Assembly: GCF_001027745.1 (NCBI RefSeq)
Contig: NZ_LECU01000005.1
Location: 124,001-188,000, forward strand
Direction of reading: 5' to 3'
Source: Pedobacter sp. BMA
Lineage (GTDB): Bacteria; Bacteroidota; Bacteroidia; Sphingobacteriales; Sphingobacteriaceae
DNA: 64,000 nt
Below are positions 18,486 through 27,240 of the stretch, piece after piece. The notes under the pieces were generated by a model. The model saw nothing but the letters and a program-made list of their open reading frames with translations. It was not told where the DNA came from and did not search any database. Each line of letters begins with the position of its first letter. The first letter of the stretch is position 1. Position numbers and translations under genes: made by a program.

Positions 18486-19310
18486 TCATTCCAAATTCAG
18501 CGAACTACCCCATGTCCCAACCCCTGTTTCTTCCGGGCTTTTCATTTTCTCCTCCTTCGCTTCAACAAAAGGTACTTCCACCCCTTCCTTCAAATGCAAC
18601 GCGTGGGTGATCATACAACCGAAGTAACGCTTATCGTAACTTCGGGTACCTTTGGTATCGTGATAAATCCCGGCAGCAACAATTAAGGCCTTTTCGCCCT
18701 TGAGATCGACTTCCAGTTTTAAACTTATTTTCGGATCAATAGGTTTACCTGGCTCAATCACCAGATCATTCAGACGAATACATTCATACTGCCCGCCATC
18801 GTCCAGGTCATATTGAAATACCATCATCTGGATGTAAGTCCTTGTAGCATTTGGAACAAGTCTAAAAAAGTGCTCATCTTTTGGTTTCTCCCAAGTAAAT
18901 GTAATAAAATTTGCCGGATCGATATTAACACCCAATCGCGCATAACAGAGCGAAGCAAACTTTCTGCCGGTATTAAATTGAAATCCTTCAAGCAACTTCA
19001 GGTTTCCCTGATTTAAATGCTTGTTGCCGAGCATTTCAGAAGGAATACTGTTGAATACGCGCGTAAAATTTTTGTTGAGCCGGTTGTGGAAGTCGTCGTT
19101 ACCGTAATGTTTTACCAGGCTTTTGAAAGCCTTGCGTAGGTAGGAGGAATTGCGTGTAGCCTCACCAAAATCACGACCGCTTTTGATCGTGTTTTCAGAA
19201 AGCTTATAACTGGTGGCTTTTTTCCTCACCACCTGTTTCTTGCCCCTTGTGTAAAATACAAAATCGCTGAGTGATCCGCGAAATCTGTTCATCCCGTTTG
19301 CTATTGCCAT
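18486..19310 (-). CDS. Hypothetical protein of unknown family
   Basis: A 274-residue protein I do not recognise. There is no signal peptide or membrane segment. The N-terminal 90 residues are basic (GMNRFRGSLSDFVFYTRGKKQVVRKK) and loosely recall the opening of small Sphingobacteriaceae proteins annotated DUF6266, but the match is not firm. The middle is a mixed beta-rich region, and the last 25 residues are charged and probably disordered. It stands alone: nhaA converges on it, and 247 bases upstream without a gene separate it from the efflux operon. Codon use looks like the neighbours. Confidence 0.7.
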   Translation of the reverse strand: MAIANGMNRFRGSLSDFVFYTRGKKQVVRKKATSYKLSENTIKSGRDFGEATRNSSYLRKAFKSLVKHYGNDDFHNRLNKNFTRVFNSIPSEMLGNKHLNQGNLKLLEGFQFNTGRKFASLCYARLGVNIDPANFITFTWEKPKDEHFFRLVPNATRTYIQMMVFQYDLDDGGQYECIRLNDLVIEPGKPIDPKISLKLEVDLKGEKALIVAAGIYHDTKGTRSYDKRYFGCMITHALHLKEGVEVPFVEAKEEKMKSPEETGVGTWGSSLNLE

Positions 19311-19447
19311 ATATTTTTTTGTAACTTAGCTTGAGTCAGTGGGATGATATTCTAATTTACCACTTCCTTCTCAAAATTCAAAAAAATATCACAGTTCTTT
19401 TACCGAAGAAAGACCGGACATGGTATAGCTATGGTTCCCGGAAAACA

Positions 19448-19475
19448 TTCGGCTGCCTCCAAAAAAACAGCCGAA
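19448..19475. other. Hairpin in the gap below the efflux operon
   Basis: An 8-bp inverted repeat TTCGGCTG/CAGCCGAA with a 12-base loop containing an A7 run. It lies downstream of the efflux operon and could end it, but there is no T run after the stem on the minus strand, so termination is only possible. Confidence 0.35.
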
Positions 19476-19557
19476 CGTAACCCGAATATTTCCATAAGTT
19501 GGTAATATGTTTTCTGCCAGTTAAGTCAATACCCGCTGGAACAGCTAACAAGTAATC

Positions 19558-20970
19558 CTAATTCCAACCGCCACCTAAAGAGCGATACAAGCCTACAACA
19601 GCATTAAGCTGTTCAGTTTTGATGGAAGCCAGTTCCAGCTCACTTTGTAGTAAATTACCTTGTGCAGTAATTACTTCCAGATAATTTGCCATGCCGCTTT
19701 TAAATAGCAAGCTTGCATTTTTCGAAGCCTGTTGTAAAGTACGTGCACGCTTTTCAGCAATACTGTATTGAGATTTCAGCTTCTCCACTTTAGTCAGTTC
19801 ATCCGATACCTCTCCTACTGCATTTAAAACAGATTGGCGAAATTGAATAACTGATTTCTCGCGGTCTATTTTAGCCAGCGCTAAATTAGATTTTAACTGT
19901 CCTCGCTGGAAAACAGGCTGAGTGATCCCGCCTGAAACCAATCCAAACAATGAAGCCGGCATACTAAACCAATTGCTGGCTTTAAATGAATTTACCCCAC
20001 CGCTGGCTGTAATCACAAGTGATGGGTACAAGCTTGCTTTTGCTACACCAACTTTTGCATTGGCAACATTCAGTGCCAATTCGGCCGATTTGATATCTGG
20101 CCTGCGGCTTAACAATGACGAAGGAAATCCAGCGTTTAGTTCCTGAGGAATCAACATTTTATCCAGTCGGCTGGTACGGGTAATGGACTGCGGCAATGTA
20201 CCTATTAAAACGCTCAGCGCATTTTCCTGCAAGGTTAAATTCTGCTCCAAACGGGGAATTAACTGTGCTGCAATCAATTGTTGCGCTTCAGCTTGCTGAA
20301 TAGCAAGAGAAGTCACCTGCCCGGCATCAAATTGTAAATTGATGATCCTAAGGGTACTGTCACTCAGCTTCAGGTTCTTCTGCGCAATCTCCAGTTGAGC
20401 ATCAAGCATCAACAAATTATAGTAGCCTTGGGCTACGTTGGCAACCAAACGCGTTTGAACAGCTTTGCGTGCTTCCTCGGTTTGCAAAAAACTGGCCAAA
20501 GCGCCAGCTTTTTGATTACGGATTTTACCCCAGATATCCGCCTCCCAAATCAGTCCTAAATTAGCACTGTAATCTTCAATATGGGTTGATCCGGTAAATT
20601 GGTTCAAACTTAACCCGTTTAAGCTGTTATCAGATGGGCGACTCGAACTCGCTGCAACCTGCAACTTTAATTCTGGTAAATAACCCAGTTTTGATTGCTT
20701 GAACAACACTTCGGCAGCATCGATATTTTTTAACGCAATCTGCATATCGTAGTTTTTAGCCAAAGCCGTATCGATTAAATGCTGAACCGTTAAATCATTA
20801 ATGAAGCTCTTAAAAGGCAAATCGCCCACACTTGAAGAATCTTTTTGAATGGTGTTTCTGAATAGTCCCGGCACCACATTTGGCAGGGATACATCTTTAG
20901 AAACTGAACAGCCGCTCCAGATTATTGCAAGGAGCAAAATGGCAATAATATTAAACCGTTTCATAAACAA
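19558..20970 (-). CDS. Outer-membrane efflux lipoprotein, TolC/NodT family
   Basis: A 470-residue outer-membrane factor, the exit channel of a tripartite pump. The signal peptide has a lipobox ending in Cys (IWSGC, about residue 21). Two repeated TolC-type halves follow, with typical coiled-coil text (LNVANAKVGVAKASLYPSL, AEQKNLKL-like helices) and an SLLSRRPDI segment found in NodT proteins. The gene overlaps the end of the RND pump gene by 20 bases and is the last gene of the adaptor-pump-channel operon. The start could also be the second Met (20964). Confidence 0.93.
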   Translation of the reverse strand: MFMKRFNIIAILLLAIIWSGCSVSKDVSLPNVVPGLFRNTIQKDSSSVGDLPFKSFINDLTVQHLIDTALAKNYDMQIALKNIDAAEVLFKQSKLGYLPELKLQVAASSSRPSDNSLNGLSLNQFTGSTHIEDYSANLGLIWEADIWGKIRNQKAGALASFLQTEEARKAVQTRLVANVAQGYYNLLMLDAQLEIAQKNLKLSDSTLRIINLQFDAGQVTSLAIQQAEAQQLIAAQLIPRLEQNLTLQENALSVLIGTLPQSITRTSRLDKMLIPQELNAGFPSSLLSRRPDIKSAELALNVANAKVGVAKASLYPSLVITASGGVNSFKASNWFSMPASLFGLVSGGITQPVFQRGQLKSNLALAKIDREKSVIQFRQSVLNAVGEVSDELTKVEKLKSQYSIAEKRARTLQQASKNASLLFKSGMANYLEVITAQGNLLQSELELASIKTEQLNAVVGLYRSLGGGWN

Positions 20971-23900
20971 CTTGATTTATAGGTGATTCCTGATGGTCAT
21001 GAATTACCTCTTGTGATTTTTTTGAAAATTTCTCCTGGATAGCCTGGAAGATGACGAAGAGTACCGGAATAATGAACAGTCCCAGGATAACACCCGAAAT
21101 CATCCCTCCGGCAGCCCCGATGCTAATGGAGTGGTTACCCTGAGCTGATGGCCCTGTGGCGCCCATCATGGGAACCAGGCCCACAATGAAGGCAAGCGAA
21201 GTCATGATGATCGGACGCAACCTCGATTTTGCTGCTTCTAAAGCCGAGGCAACTAAAGGCTGACCGCCTCTTCGCCGCTGCACCGCAAATTCAACAATCA
21301 GGATGGCGTTTTTAGCGAGTAAGCCGATGAGCATAATCAGTGCCACCTGAACATAAATGTTGTTCTCAATACCCGTTAATCCAATGGCAATGAATACACC
21401 AAATATTCCGGCAGGGATAGATAATATAACGGCTAAGGGAAGAATATAACTCTCATATTGTGCTGAAAGTAAGAAATAAATAAATACCAGACACAACAGG
21501 AAAATCACTGTCGACTGACCGCCTGAGGCGATTTCTTCACGTGTTTGTCCGGAAAACTCATAGCTGTATCCTGCCGGAAGTTGTTTCTCCGCAGTCTCTT
21601 CGATTGCCTTAATCGCATCACCCGAACTAAAACCTGGTTTTGGAATCGCATTAATCGAGATAGAGTTGAAAAGGTTGTAGCGAGAGGCGGTTTCTGAACC
21701 ATAAACTCTGCTCAGTTTTACCAAAGTGTTAATGGGTACCATTTCTCCCCTGCTACTCTTTACAAAAACATGATCGATAGTGGACGGGTCTGCCCGGTCC
21801 TGAACATCAGCCTGTACAACAACACGGTAATATTTACCAAACCTGTTGAAATCAGATGCCTGCGCGCTACCGAAATACGTCTGCATGGTTTGCAAAATGT
21901 CTTTCACATTCACGCCCAGCTGATCAGCCTTTTCATCGTTGATATCCAGTTGCAATTGCGGATAATCCGCTTTGAAACTGGTAAAGGCCACAGCAATTTC
22001 CGGACGTTTCATCAATTCCCCGATAAACTGCTGAGAAATACCACTGAATTTATCCAGCTTACCCCCTGTTTTATCTTGAAGAACCATATCCAAAGCTTCC
22101 ACATTACTAAAGCCTGGTACGGTTGGAAAACTAAATACAAAGAAACTGCCTCCCGAAATGGCACCAAGCTTACCACGAACCTGGTTCATAATTTCGTCGA
22201 TATTCTTCACCGCCCCGCGTTCCTTGTTTGGCTTAAGCAAAACAAATACTACAGCAGATGAAGGGCTGGTTGAATTGGTTAAGAGATTAAATCCAGAAAC
22301 TGCAGTCACATCTCTCGAAGCATCCAGTTTGCTTAATACATCCTCCGCTTGAGTCATTACTTTTTGTGTTCCATCCAATGATGTTCCGGACGGCGTATTC
22401 ACTGCAATGGCAATAAAACCCTGATCTTCCGTCGGGATAAATCCTGCGGGAGTCGTTTTAACCATAAAAATGGTAACCAGGGTAATTAAAGCCAATCCAC
22501 CCATACTTAACCACTTATGGCGAACTAGAAACTTTAATCCTCCAACATAACGATTGGTTAATGAATTGAAACTGTGATTAAATCCGTTGAAAAAACGCTG
22601 CTTAAAGTTTGGTTTTTCCTCAGGTTTATCACTATGGGTAGAATGATTATCTTTCAAAAACAAAGCTGCTAATGCCGGACTCAACGTCAATGCATTCACT
22701 GCAGAAATCACAATCGCAATCGCCATCGTAAACGCAAACTGTCGGTAGAAAACGCCTGTTGACCCTTCCATAAATCCAACTGGCAGGAATACCGCAGCCA
22801 TTACCAGGGTGATGGAAATGATTGCCCCGGTAATTTCGTGCATAGCCTCGTGCGTTGCTGCTTTCGGACCTAAATGTTTATGTTCCATTTTGGCGTGTAC
22901 GGCTTCCACAACTACAATTGCGTCATCCACCACAATACCAATAGCCAGAATTAGCGCAAACAGGGTTAACAGATTGATAGAAAATCCAAACAACTGCATA
23001 AAGAAGAATGTACCCAGAATGGCTACCGGAACAGCGATCGCCGGAATCAAGGTAGACCTGAAATCCTGCAAGAAGAGAAACACCACAATGAAAACAAGTA
23101 TAAAGGCTTCAACCAATGTATGTTCAACCTGCTCTATAGACTGATCAAGAGAAACTTTGGTACTATAGAAGATATTCTTTTTAATACCTGCCGGAAAGGT
23201 TTTCTCCGACTTTTCCATGAGCTTGTTTATCGCCACCTGGATATCATTCGAGTTGGAACCGGCCAGTTGAATGATCCCGATTACAATCGCTTTTTTACCG
23301 TTGATTCTGGTAATACTATTGTAAGAGTAAGCACCAAGTTCAATTCTTGCAACATCTTTCAGATGCAGTATCGAACCATCAGCATTAGCACGGATAGCAA
23401 TGTTTTCATACTCTTCAGGTTTAGTTAATTTGCCTTTATATTTGATTACGTATTCGAAAACTTCTTTACTTTTCTCCCCAAACTTACCCGGGGCAGCCTC
23501 TAAACTTTTATCCTGAATGGCTCTCATAATTTCATTTGGCGTAACCTGATAAGTTGCCATCTGCGATGGGTTTAACCAAACACGCATTGAATAATCTTTT
23601 ACTCCGCCAAAAATCGCTGCAGAACCTACACCCGGGATACGCTTGATTTCTGGTATAATATTAATCTGAGCATAGTTGGCTACGAAAGTCTGGTCGTATT
23701 TTGACTCATCGTCTGTGTACATTCCAATAGCCATAATGAAACTATTTTGCTGTTTGGCAGTGGTTACACCCTGCTGTACAACCTCCGCCGGCAACTGGCT
23801 GGTTGCCTGCGCAACCCTGTTTTGAACGTTAACAGCAGCCTGGTCAGCATTGGTTCCCAGTTTAAAGAAAACCGTAATCGCCAGTGAACCGTCATTACTG

Positions 23901-24145
23901 GCTGTAGAACTCATGTAAGTCATATTTTCCACACCATTTATCGATTCTTCGAGAGATGGTGCTACTGAACGTAGAACCGTTTCAGCATTCGCTCCAGGGT
24001 ATACTGCCGTTACCAAAACGGATGGTGGGGCAATATCGGGAAACTGTTGAAGGGGTAGTTTCGCCAGACCAAGTACCCCCAGTATCACCAATAAAATGGA
24101 GATTACGGTTGCCAGTACCGGTCTTTGTATAAATATCTTGAACAT
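20951..24145 (-). CDS. RND multidrug efflux pump, HAE1 family inner-membrane subunit
   Basis: A 1064-residue proton-driven pump of the AcrB/MexB type. It has a first membrane helix (about 10-30), two large periplasmic loops, and two sets of membrane helices with family motifs (GIVVDDAIVVVEAV with the proton-relay Asp pair; GLLAKNAILIVEFA; ATGPSAQGNHSISIGAAGGM). The length is normal. It works with the adaptor upstream and the outer-membrane channel downstream. Substrates cannot be told, but the HAE1 class exports drugs, dyes and detergents. Control by the adjacent TetR repressor is inferred from operator-like palindromes. Confidence 0.96.
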   Translation of the reverse strand: MFKIFIQRPVLATVISILLVILGVLGLAKLPLQQFPDIAPPSVLVTAVYPGANAETVLRSVAPSLEESINGVENMTYMSSTASNDGSLAITVFFKLGTNADQAAVNVQNRVAQATSQLPAEVVQQGVTTAKQQNSFIMAIGMYTDDESKYDQTFVANYAQINIIPEIKRIPGVGSAAIFGGVKDYSMRVWLNPSQMATYQVTPNEIMRAIQDKSLEAAPGKFGEKSKEVFEYVIKYKGKLTKPEEYENIAIRANADGSILHLKDVARIELGAYSYNSITRINGKKAIVIGIIQLAGSNSNDIQVAINKLMEKSEKTFPAGIKKNIFYSTKVSLDQSIEQVEHTLVEAFILVFIVVFLFLQDFRSTLIPAIAVPVAILGTFFFMQLFGFSINLLTLFALILAIGIVVDDAIVVVEAVHAKMEHKHLGPKAATHEAMHEITGAIISITLVMAAVFLPVGFMEGSTGVFYRQFAFTMAIAIVISAVNALTLSPALAALFLKDNHSTHSDKPEEKPNFKQRFFNGFNHSFNSLTNRYVGGLKFLVRHKWLSMGGLALITLVTIFMVKTTPAGFIPTEDQGFIAIAVNTPSGTSLDGTQKVMTQAEDVLSKLDASRDVTAVSGFNLLTNSTSPSSAVVFVLLKPNKERGAVKNIDEIMNQVRGKLGAISGGSFFVFSFPTVPGFSNVEALDMVLQDKTGGKLDKFSGISQQFIGELMKRPEIAVAFTSFKADYPQLQLDINDEKADQLGVNVKDILQTMQTYFGSAQASDFNRFGKYYRVVVQADVQDRADPSTIDHVFVKSSRGEMVPINTLVKLSRVYGSETASRYNLFNSISINAIPKPGFSSGDAIKAIEETAEKQLPAGYSYEFSGQTREEIASGGQSTVIFLLCLVFIYFLLSAQYESYILPLAVILSIPAGIFGVFIAIGLTGIENNIYVQVALIMLIGLLAKNAILIVEFAVQRRRGGQPLVASALEAAKSRLRPIIMTSLAFIVGLVPMMGATGPSAQGNHSISIGAAGGMISGVILGLFIIPVLFVIFQAIQEKFSKKSQEVIHDHQESPINQVVYETV

Positions 24146-24237
24146 TATTTATTTGTTTAGTATTTGTTCTTGTAATTTGTTCGTGCATCAGGCTTTCCAC
24201 CGATTTGATTTCGCCTTTAGCAATTCGCACTGGTTTA

Positions 24238-25434
24238 TCAGCGCTTTAGTTTTGCCGCTTTATCTGTTGCTTTTTCCGGTGTGATCACCTGTCCTTCCTG
24301 TAAACGGTCCAGGCCGCTCAACACAATCTGGTCGCCTGGTTTCACACCATCCTTTACCAGGTAATTATTACCGCTTTTACCAACAACTGTAATTGGCATT
24401 TTACTTACTTTATTACCTTTGTTTAGTGCAAAAACAAAAACCTTATCCTGCATTTCTACGGTGGCCGATTGAGGAATGAGAATGGCGTCGTCGTGTTTCA
24501 ACCCTAAACGGAGTTTACCTGTATTGCCAGAACGAAGACTGCCGCTTGCATTAGGAAAACTTGCCCTCAGCGTAATTGCTCCGGTATTTTTGTCAAACTG
24601 ACCGTCAATCATGTCTATTTTACCTTTTATAGGATAGATGGAGTTATCTGCCAAAACCAATTCAACCGCCGGAAGGTGCTTGATCCTGTCGGCTGGATTA
24701 TTACCAGGATAATTCGCATTGAAGCTATTGAAATCGTTTTCAGCTAAAGCGAAATAGACATGCACTTCATGGATATCAGACAACTGGGTTAACGCAACCT
24801 GGTCGGACGGAGAAACTAAACTACCTTGTTTCTTAGGAATTCTGCCGATGTAGCCACTCACTGTGGCTTTCACATTGGTATAGCCTAAATTAATCTGTGC
24901 CGATGCTACGCTTGCTTTGGCTTGCTCAGCATTGGCCTGCGCAATTTTGTAAGCTGTTTTTGCGGTTTTCAGTTGAAATTCAGAAACTACCTTGTTTTGT
25001 ACCAGCGGGGTTAACTTATCAACTTCCAGCTGAGCATTTAATATTGCTGCTTCGGCAGCGTGTAAACTTGCCTTTGCATTATTTAAAGCCTCGCGGTAAG
25101 GGTTTTCATTAATTTTAAAAAGTGTTTGTCCGGCCGTTACATAAGCCCCCTCATTAACTAAAACACTTTGTAAATAACCACTTACCTGAGGACGAACCTC
25201 AATATCTACTGCACCCTGAATAGCAGCTGGATATTCAATGAAAGTGGTTTCAGTACTCTCGTTAACAAGGCTAACTGGTAAAACCGGCGGTGGCGGAGCC
25301 GCTGCAGTCTGATCGGGAGCAGATTTACAGCTCACCAAAATGATTGAGAGCGATGAAATAATAATTAGAGCCTTAACCTGATTAAACTGTTTAACACTGT
25401 TAAGTAACATGAAAAGACGATGGATAGCATTCAT
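24238..25434 (-). CDS. RND efflux periplasmic adaptor (membrane fusion lipoprotein)
   Basis: A 398-residue membrane fusion protein. The lipoprotein signal ends at a Cys in ILVSCKSAPD. Then come the barrel/lipoyl segment (VRPQVSGYLQSVLVNEGAYVTAGQ), an alpha hairpin (about 120-185), and the second lipoyl half (NVKATVSGYIGRIPKKQGSLV). It links the RND pump to the TolC-like channel. It is the first gene of the operon. The start may instead be Met9 (25410), which would give a more usual signal length. Two of the three TetR-type palindromes lie at or before its start. Confidence 0.93.
   Translation of the reverse strand: MNAIHRLFMLLNSVKQFNQVKALIIISSLSIILVSCKSAPDQTAAAPPPPVLPVSLVNESTETTFIEYPAAIQGAVDIEVRPQVSGYLQSVLVNEGAYVTAGQTLFKINENPYREALNNAKASLHAAEAAILNAQLEVDKLTPLVQNKVVSEFQLKTAKTAYKIAQANAEQAKASVASAQINLGYTNVKATVSGYIGRIPKKQGSLVSPSDQVALTQLSDIHEVHVYFALAENDFNSFNANYPGNNPADRIKHLPAVELVLADNSIYPIKGKIDMIDGQFDKNTGAITLRASFPNASGSLRSGNTGKLRLGLKHDDAILIPQSATVEMQDKVFVFALNKGNKVSKMPITVVGKSGNNYLVKDGVKPGDQIVLSGLDRLQEGQVITPEKATDKAAKLKR
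25391..25403. promoter_or_regulatory. Operator-like palindrome inside the adaptor start
   Basis: TTAACA-C-TGTTAA is a perfect palindrome just inside the adaptor coding region, next to the alternative start Met9. It shares the pattern YTARCANYGTTARG with the sites at 25471 and 26136. Part of the match may be coding constraint. Confidence 0.4.
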
Positions 25435-25470
25435 ATGATTAAAAATTATAGTGGATTTATGGTATATAAA

Positions 25471-25491
25471 TAATCTAACAGCGTTAGATTA
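25471..25491. promoter_or_regulatory. Probable TetR operator upstream of the efflux operon
   Basis: A perfect inverted repeat with 9-bp arms TAATCTAAC and GTTAGATTA around AGC. It lies in the 72-bp gap between the tetR gene and the adaptor gene, where it would overlap the efflux promoter. Confidence 0.75.
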
Positions 25492-25506
25492 GCGGGTAAA
25501 AAAAAA

Positions 25507-26112
25507 TTAACTATTAATAGAAAGTGTAATACCTTTAATGGCATCTTTCAATATTTGCTGGTTTAGTTCGTCTGTGGTTCTTCCATTCGGGCGAACCAGG
25601 TTAATAGAAATCAATCCATGGATAATCGACCAATAGGTGTAATATTTCATGCAAATGTCGTTTTCAGAGACAGGTTGCTTGATAAATAAAGATTCAATCA
25701 CATCACCTAGCATTGCAGAAACCTGCTCCGCTTCAGTCATAGAGTTCTTCACCGTACAACAAACCATATCAACACCATACATCAGCTGATAAAATTCTTT
25801 GTGGGTAAATGCAAAGTTCCAATAGGCAATCCACATGGCTTCCATTTGGTCTGCAGCTGATTCATATTTGTCTCTGGCTTCACGAATATCCTTACCTAAA
25901 ATCTGGTAACCCCTTCTGGTCAGTTCCAGTAAAATCCCTTCCTTGTTTGGAAAGTATTCATAAATTATAGGCGCTGTATATTCAATCTGATCAGCAATTT
26001 TACGCATACTCAAAGCCTGCCATCCCTCAGTTTGAACAATGTTCAGGGCTGCATCCAGAATACTGGTTCTGGTTTCTTCTTTTAAACGTAAAATTCTTTC
26101 CTTACTTCCCAT
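25507..26112 (-). CDS. TetR/AcrR family transcriptional regulator
   Basis: A 201-residue regulator with an N-terminal TetR helix-turn-helix (about 14-60, SMRKIADQIEYTAPIIYEYFPNKEGIL) and a helical ligand-binding region. It sits directly upstream of the RND operon on the same strand. Related palindromes occur before the efflux operon and before its own start, which supports local repression and autoregulation. The inducer is unknown. Confidence 0.93.
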   Translation of the reverse strand: MGSKERILRLKEETRTSILDAALNIVQTEGWQALSMRKIADQIEYTAPIIYEYFPNKEGILLELTRRGYQILGKDIREARDKYESAADQMEAMWIAYWNFAFTHKEFYQLMYGVDMVCCTVKNSMTEAEQVSAMLGDVIESLFIKQPVSENDICMKYYTYWSIIHGLISINLVRPNGRTTDELNQQILKDAIKGITLSINS

Positions 26113-26135
26113 GACTGGAATTGCTTAGTGATAAA

Positions 26136-26156
26136 TAATCTAGCACTGTTAAGCAA
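26136..26156. promoter_or_regulatory. Second operator-like site upstream of tetR
   Basis: TAATCTAGCACTGTTA followed by AGCAA resembles the 25471 site (TAATCTARCA..GTTA). It lies 24 bases upstream of the tetR start. A TTGCTTA/TAAGCAA pair (26121-26127, 26150-26156) surrounds it. Confidence 0.55.
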
Positions 26157-26299
26157 AGGTAAAACCATTTCAGAGATTCACAATCATTGAATTGTCAAAT
26201 CGTTTTCTAAACGTTAAAGATGGATGAAATGATAAATAGACGCTTGTTCAATCACGGAACCGGCTACTTGAATTTAGTTCTTGAGTTAACTAACCATAT

Positions 26300-26353
26300 A
26301 AGGAATGTAAGTTTCTAATAAGCCAATCTGCTTAAATATACCTTACATTCCTT
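26300..26353. terminator. Long two-part hairpin after trpA, possible terminator
   Basis: Outer 12-bp arms AAGGAATGTAAG (26300-26311) and CTTACATTCCTT (26342-26353) enclose an inner TAAGC/GCTTA stem. It lies downstream of trpA and upstream of tetR, so it probably separates the two units. The T run is weak. Confidence 0.5.
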
Positions 26354-26398
26354 TTATGGGTCAAAAATAGAAACATTATAATTTAATTGCAGGGTAAC

Positions 26399-27166
26399 CT
26401 AAGGCTTAAATTGCTTCATAAAATCATCAACATTCTCCTCGATATTTCCATCCGCTATCGCTTTCACGAATGCTGTACCAATGATTGCACCATTAGCGTA
26501 TGAACACGCTTTATCGAAAGTTTGCTTGTCGCTGATTCCGAAACCAATCATCGCAGGGTTTTTCAGCTTCATATTTTGAATTCTGCTGAAATAAGTTTCT
26601 GTGGTATCCCCTACCTCAAGGTTTTTCCCTGTAGTTGCTGAAGACGATAAAAGATAAATAAAGCCATTGGTTAATCCATCAATCTTGTGAATTCGTTCTT
26701 CAGCAGTTTGCGGTGTGATCAAAAACACATTACTTAGATTGTGCTCTTCAAAACAACCTTTGTAAAACTCCTCGTATTCAACCATTGGCAAATCAGGAAC
26801 AATACACCCGTCTACCCCCACTTCTGCACAGGCTTTACAAAAATTTTCTACACCAAATTGCAACACCGGATTTACATAGCCCATTAGCAAAACAGGTATA
26901 GTTACACTTTTACGTAGATCTTTTAACTGCTCGAAAAGAAGTTTGAGCGTCATTCCCTGGTCTAACGACTGCTTGCTGCTTGCCTGAATAACTGGTCCGT
27001 CTGCAACCGGATCGGAGTATGGGAAACCAATTTCAAGCATATCTGCACCTGATTTCTCCAATGCTTCAGCAATTCGTATGGTATCGCCGGTATTAGGATA
27101 ACCAGCTGTATAGTAAATTGATAAGATATTTTTCTTCTCTTCGAAGAGTTGTTTAATTCTGTTCAT
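26399..27166 (-). CDS. trpA: Tryptophan synthase alpha chain
   Basis: A 255-residue TIM-barrel enzyme that splits indole-3-glycerol phosphate to indole and glyceraldehyde 3-phosphate; indole is channelled to TrpB. Motifs: MLEIGFPYSDPVADGPVIQ with the catalytic Glu and Asp, GYVNPVLQFG, GCIVPDLP, and the phosphate-binding GFGIS. I set the start at the ATG at 27166. An in-frame extension of 16 residues to 27214 is encoded by the palindromic repeat that fills the trpB-trpA gap and is not like the family. It is the last gene of the trp operon. Confidence 0.96.
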   Translation of the reverse strand: MNRIKQLFEEKKNILSIYYTAGYPNTGDTIRIAEALEKSGADMLEIGFPYSDPVADGPVIQASSKQSLDQGMTLKLLFEQLKDLRKSVTIPVLLMGYVNPVLQFGVENFCKACAEVGVDGCIVPDLPMVEYEEFYKGCFEEHNLSNVFLITPQTAEERIHKIDGLTNGFIYLLSSSATTGKNLEVGDTTETYFSRIQNMKLKNPAMIGFGISDKQTFDKACSYANGAIIGTAFVKAIADGNIEENVDDFMKQFKP

Positions 27167-27240
27167 AACCCCAACCCCCAAGGGGGCTTTTATTTGTTTA
27201 AAGATTAACCTCATAGTCCCCTTAAGGGATTTAGGGTTAT
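27165..27240. repeat. Palindromic repeat filling the trpB-trpA gap
   Basis: A 76-bp element with 7-bp terminal inverted repeats ATAACCC (27165-27171) and GGGTTAT (27234-27240). Next to each end is a small palindrome: CCCCCAAGGGGG (27175-27186) and CCCTTAAGGG (27219-27228). It exactly fills the intergenic space, carrying the trpB stop codon in one end and touching the trpA start with the other. The form matches short dispersed palindromic repeats that I recall from Bacteroidota genomes; no second copy was noticed in this window. Confidence 0.7.

Noticed and set aside
21770..22261. 163-codon ORF antisense to the RND pump gene
   Set aside because: It lies wholly inside a clear RND pump gene and has no family-like features.
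27167..27214. 16-residue N-terminal extension of TrpA
   Set aside because: It is encoded by the palindromic repeat between trpB and trpA; the normal TrpA start is the ATG at 27166.
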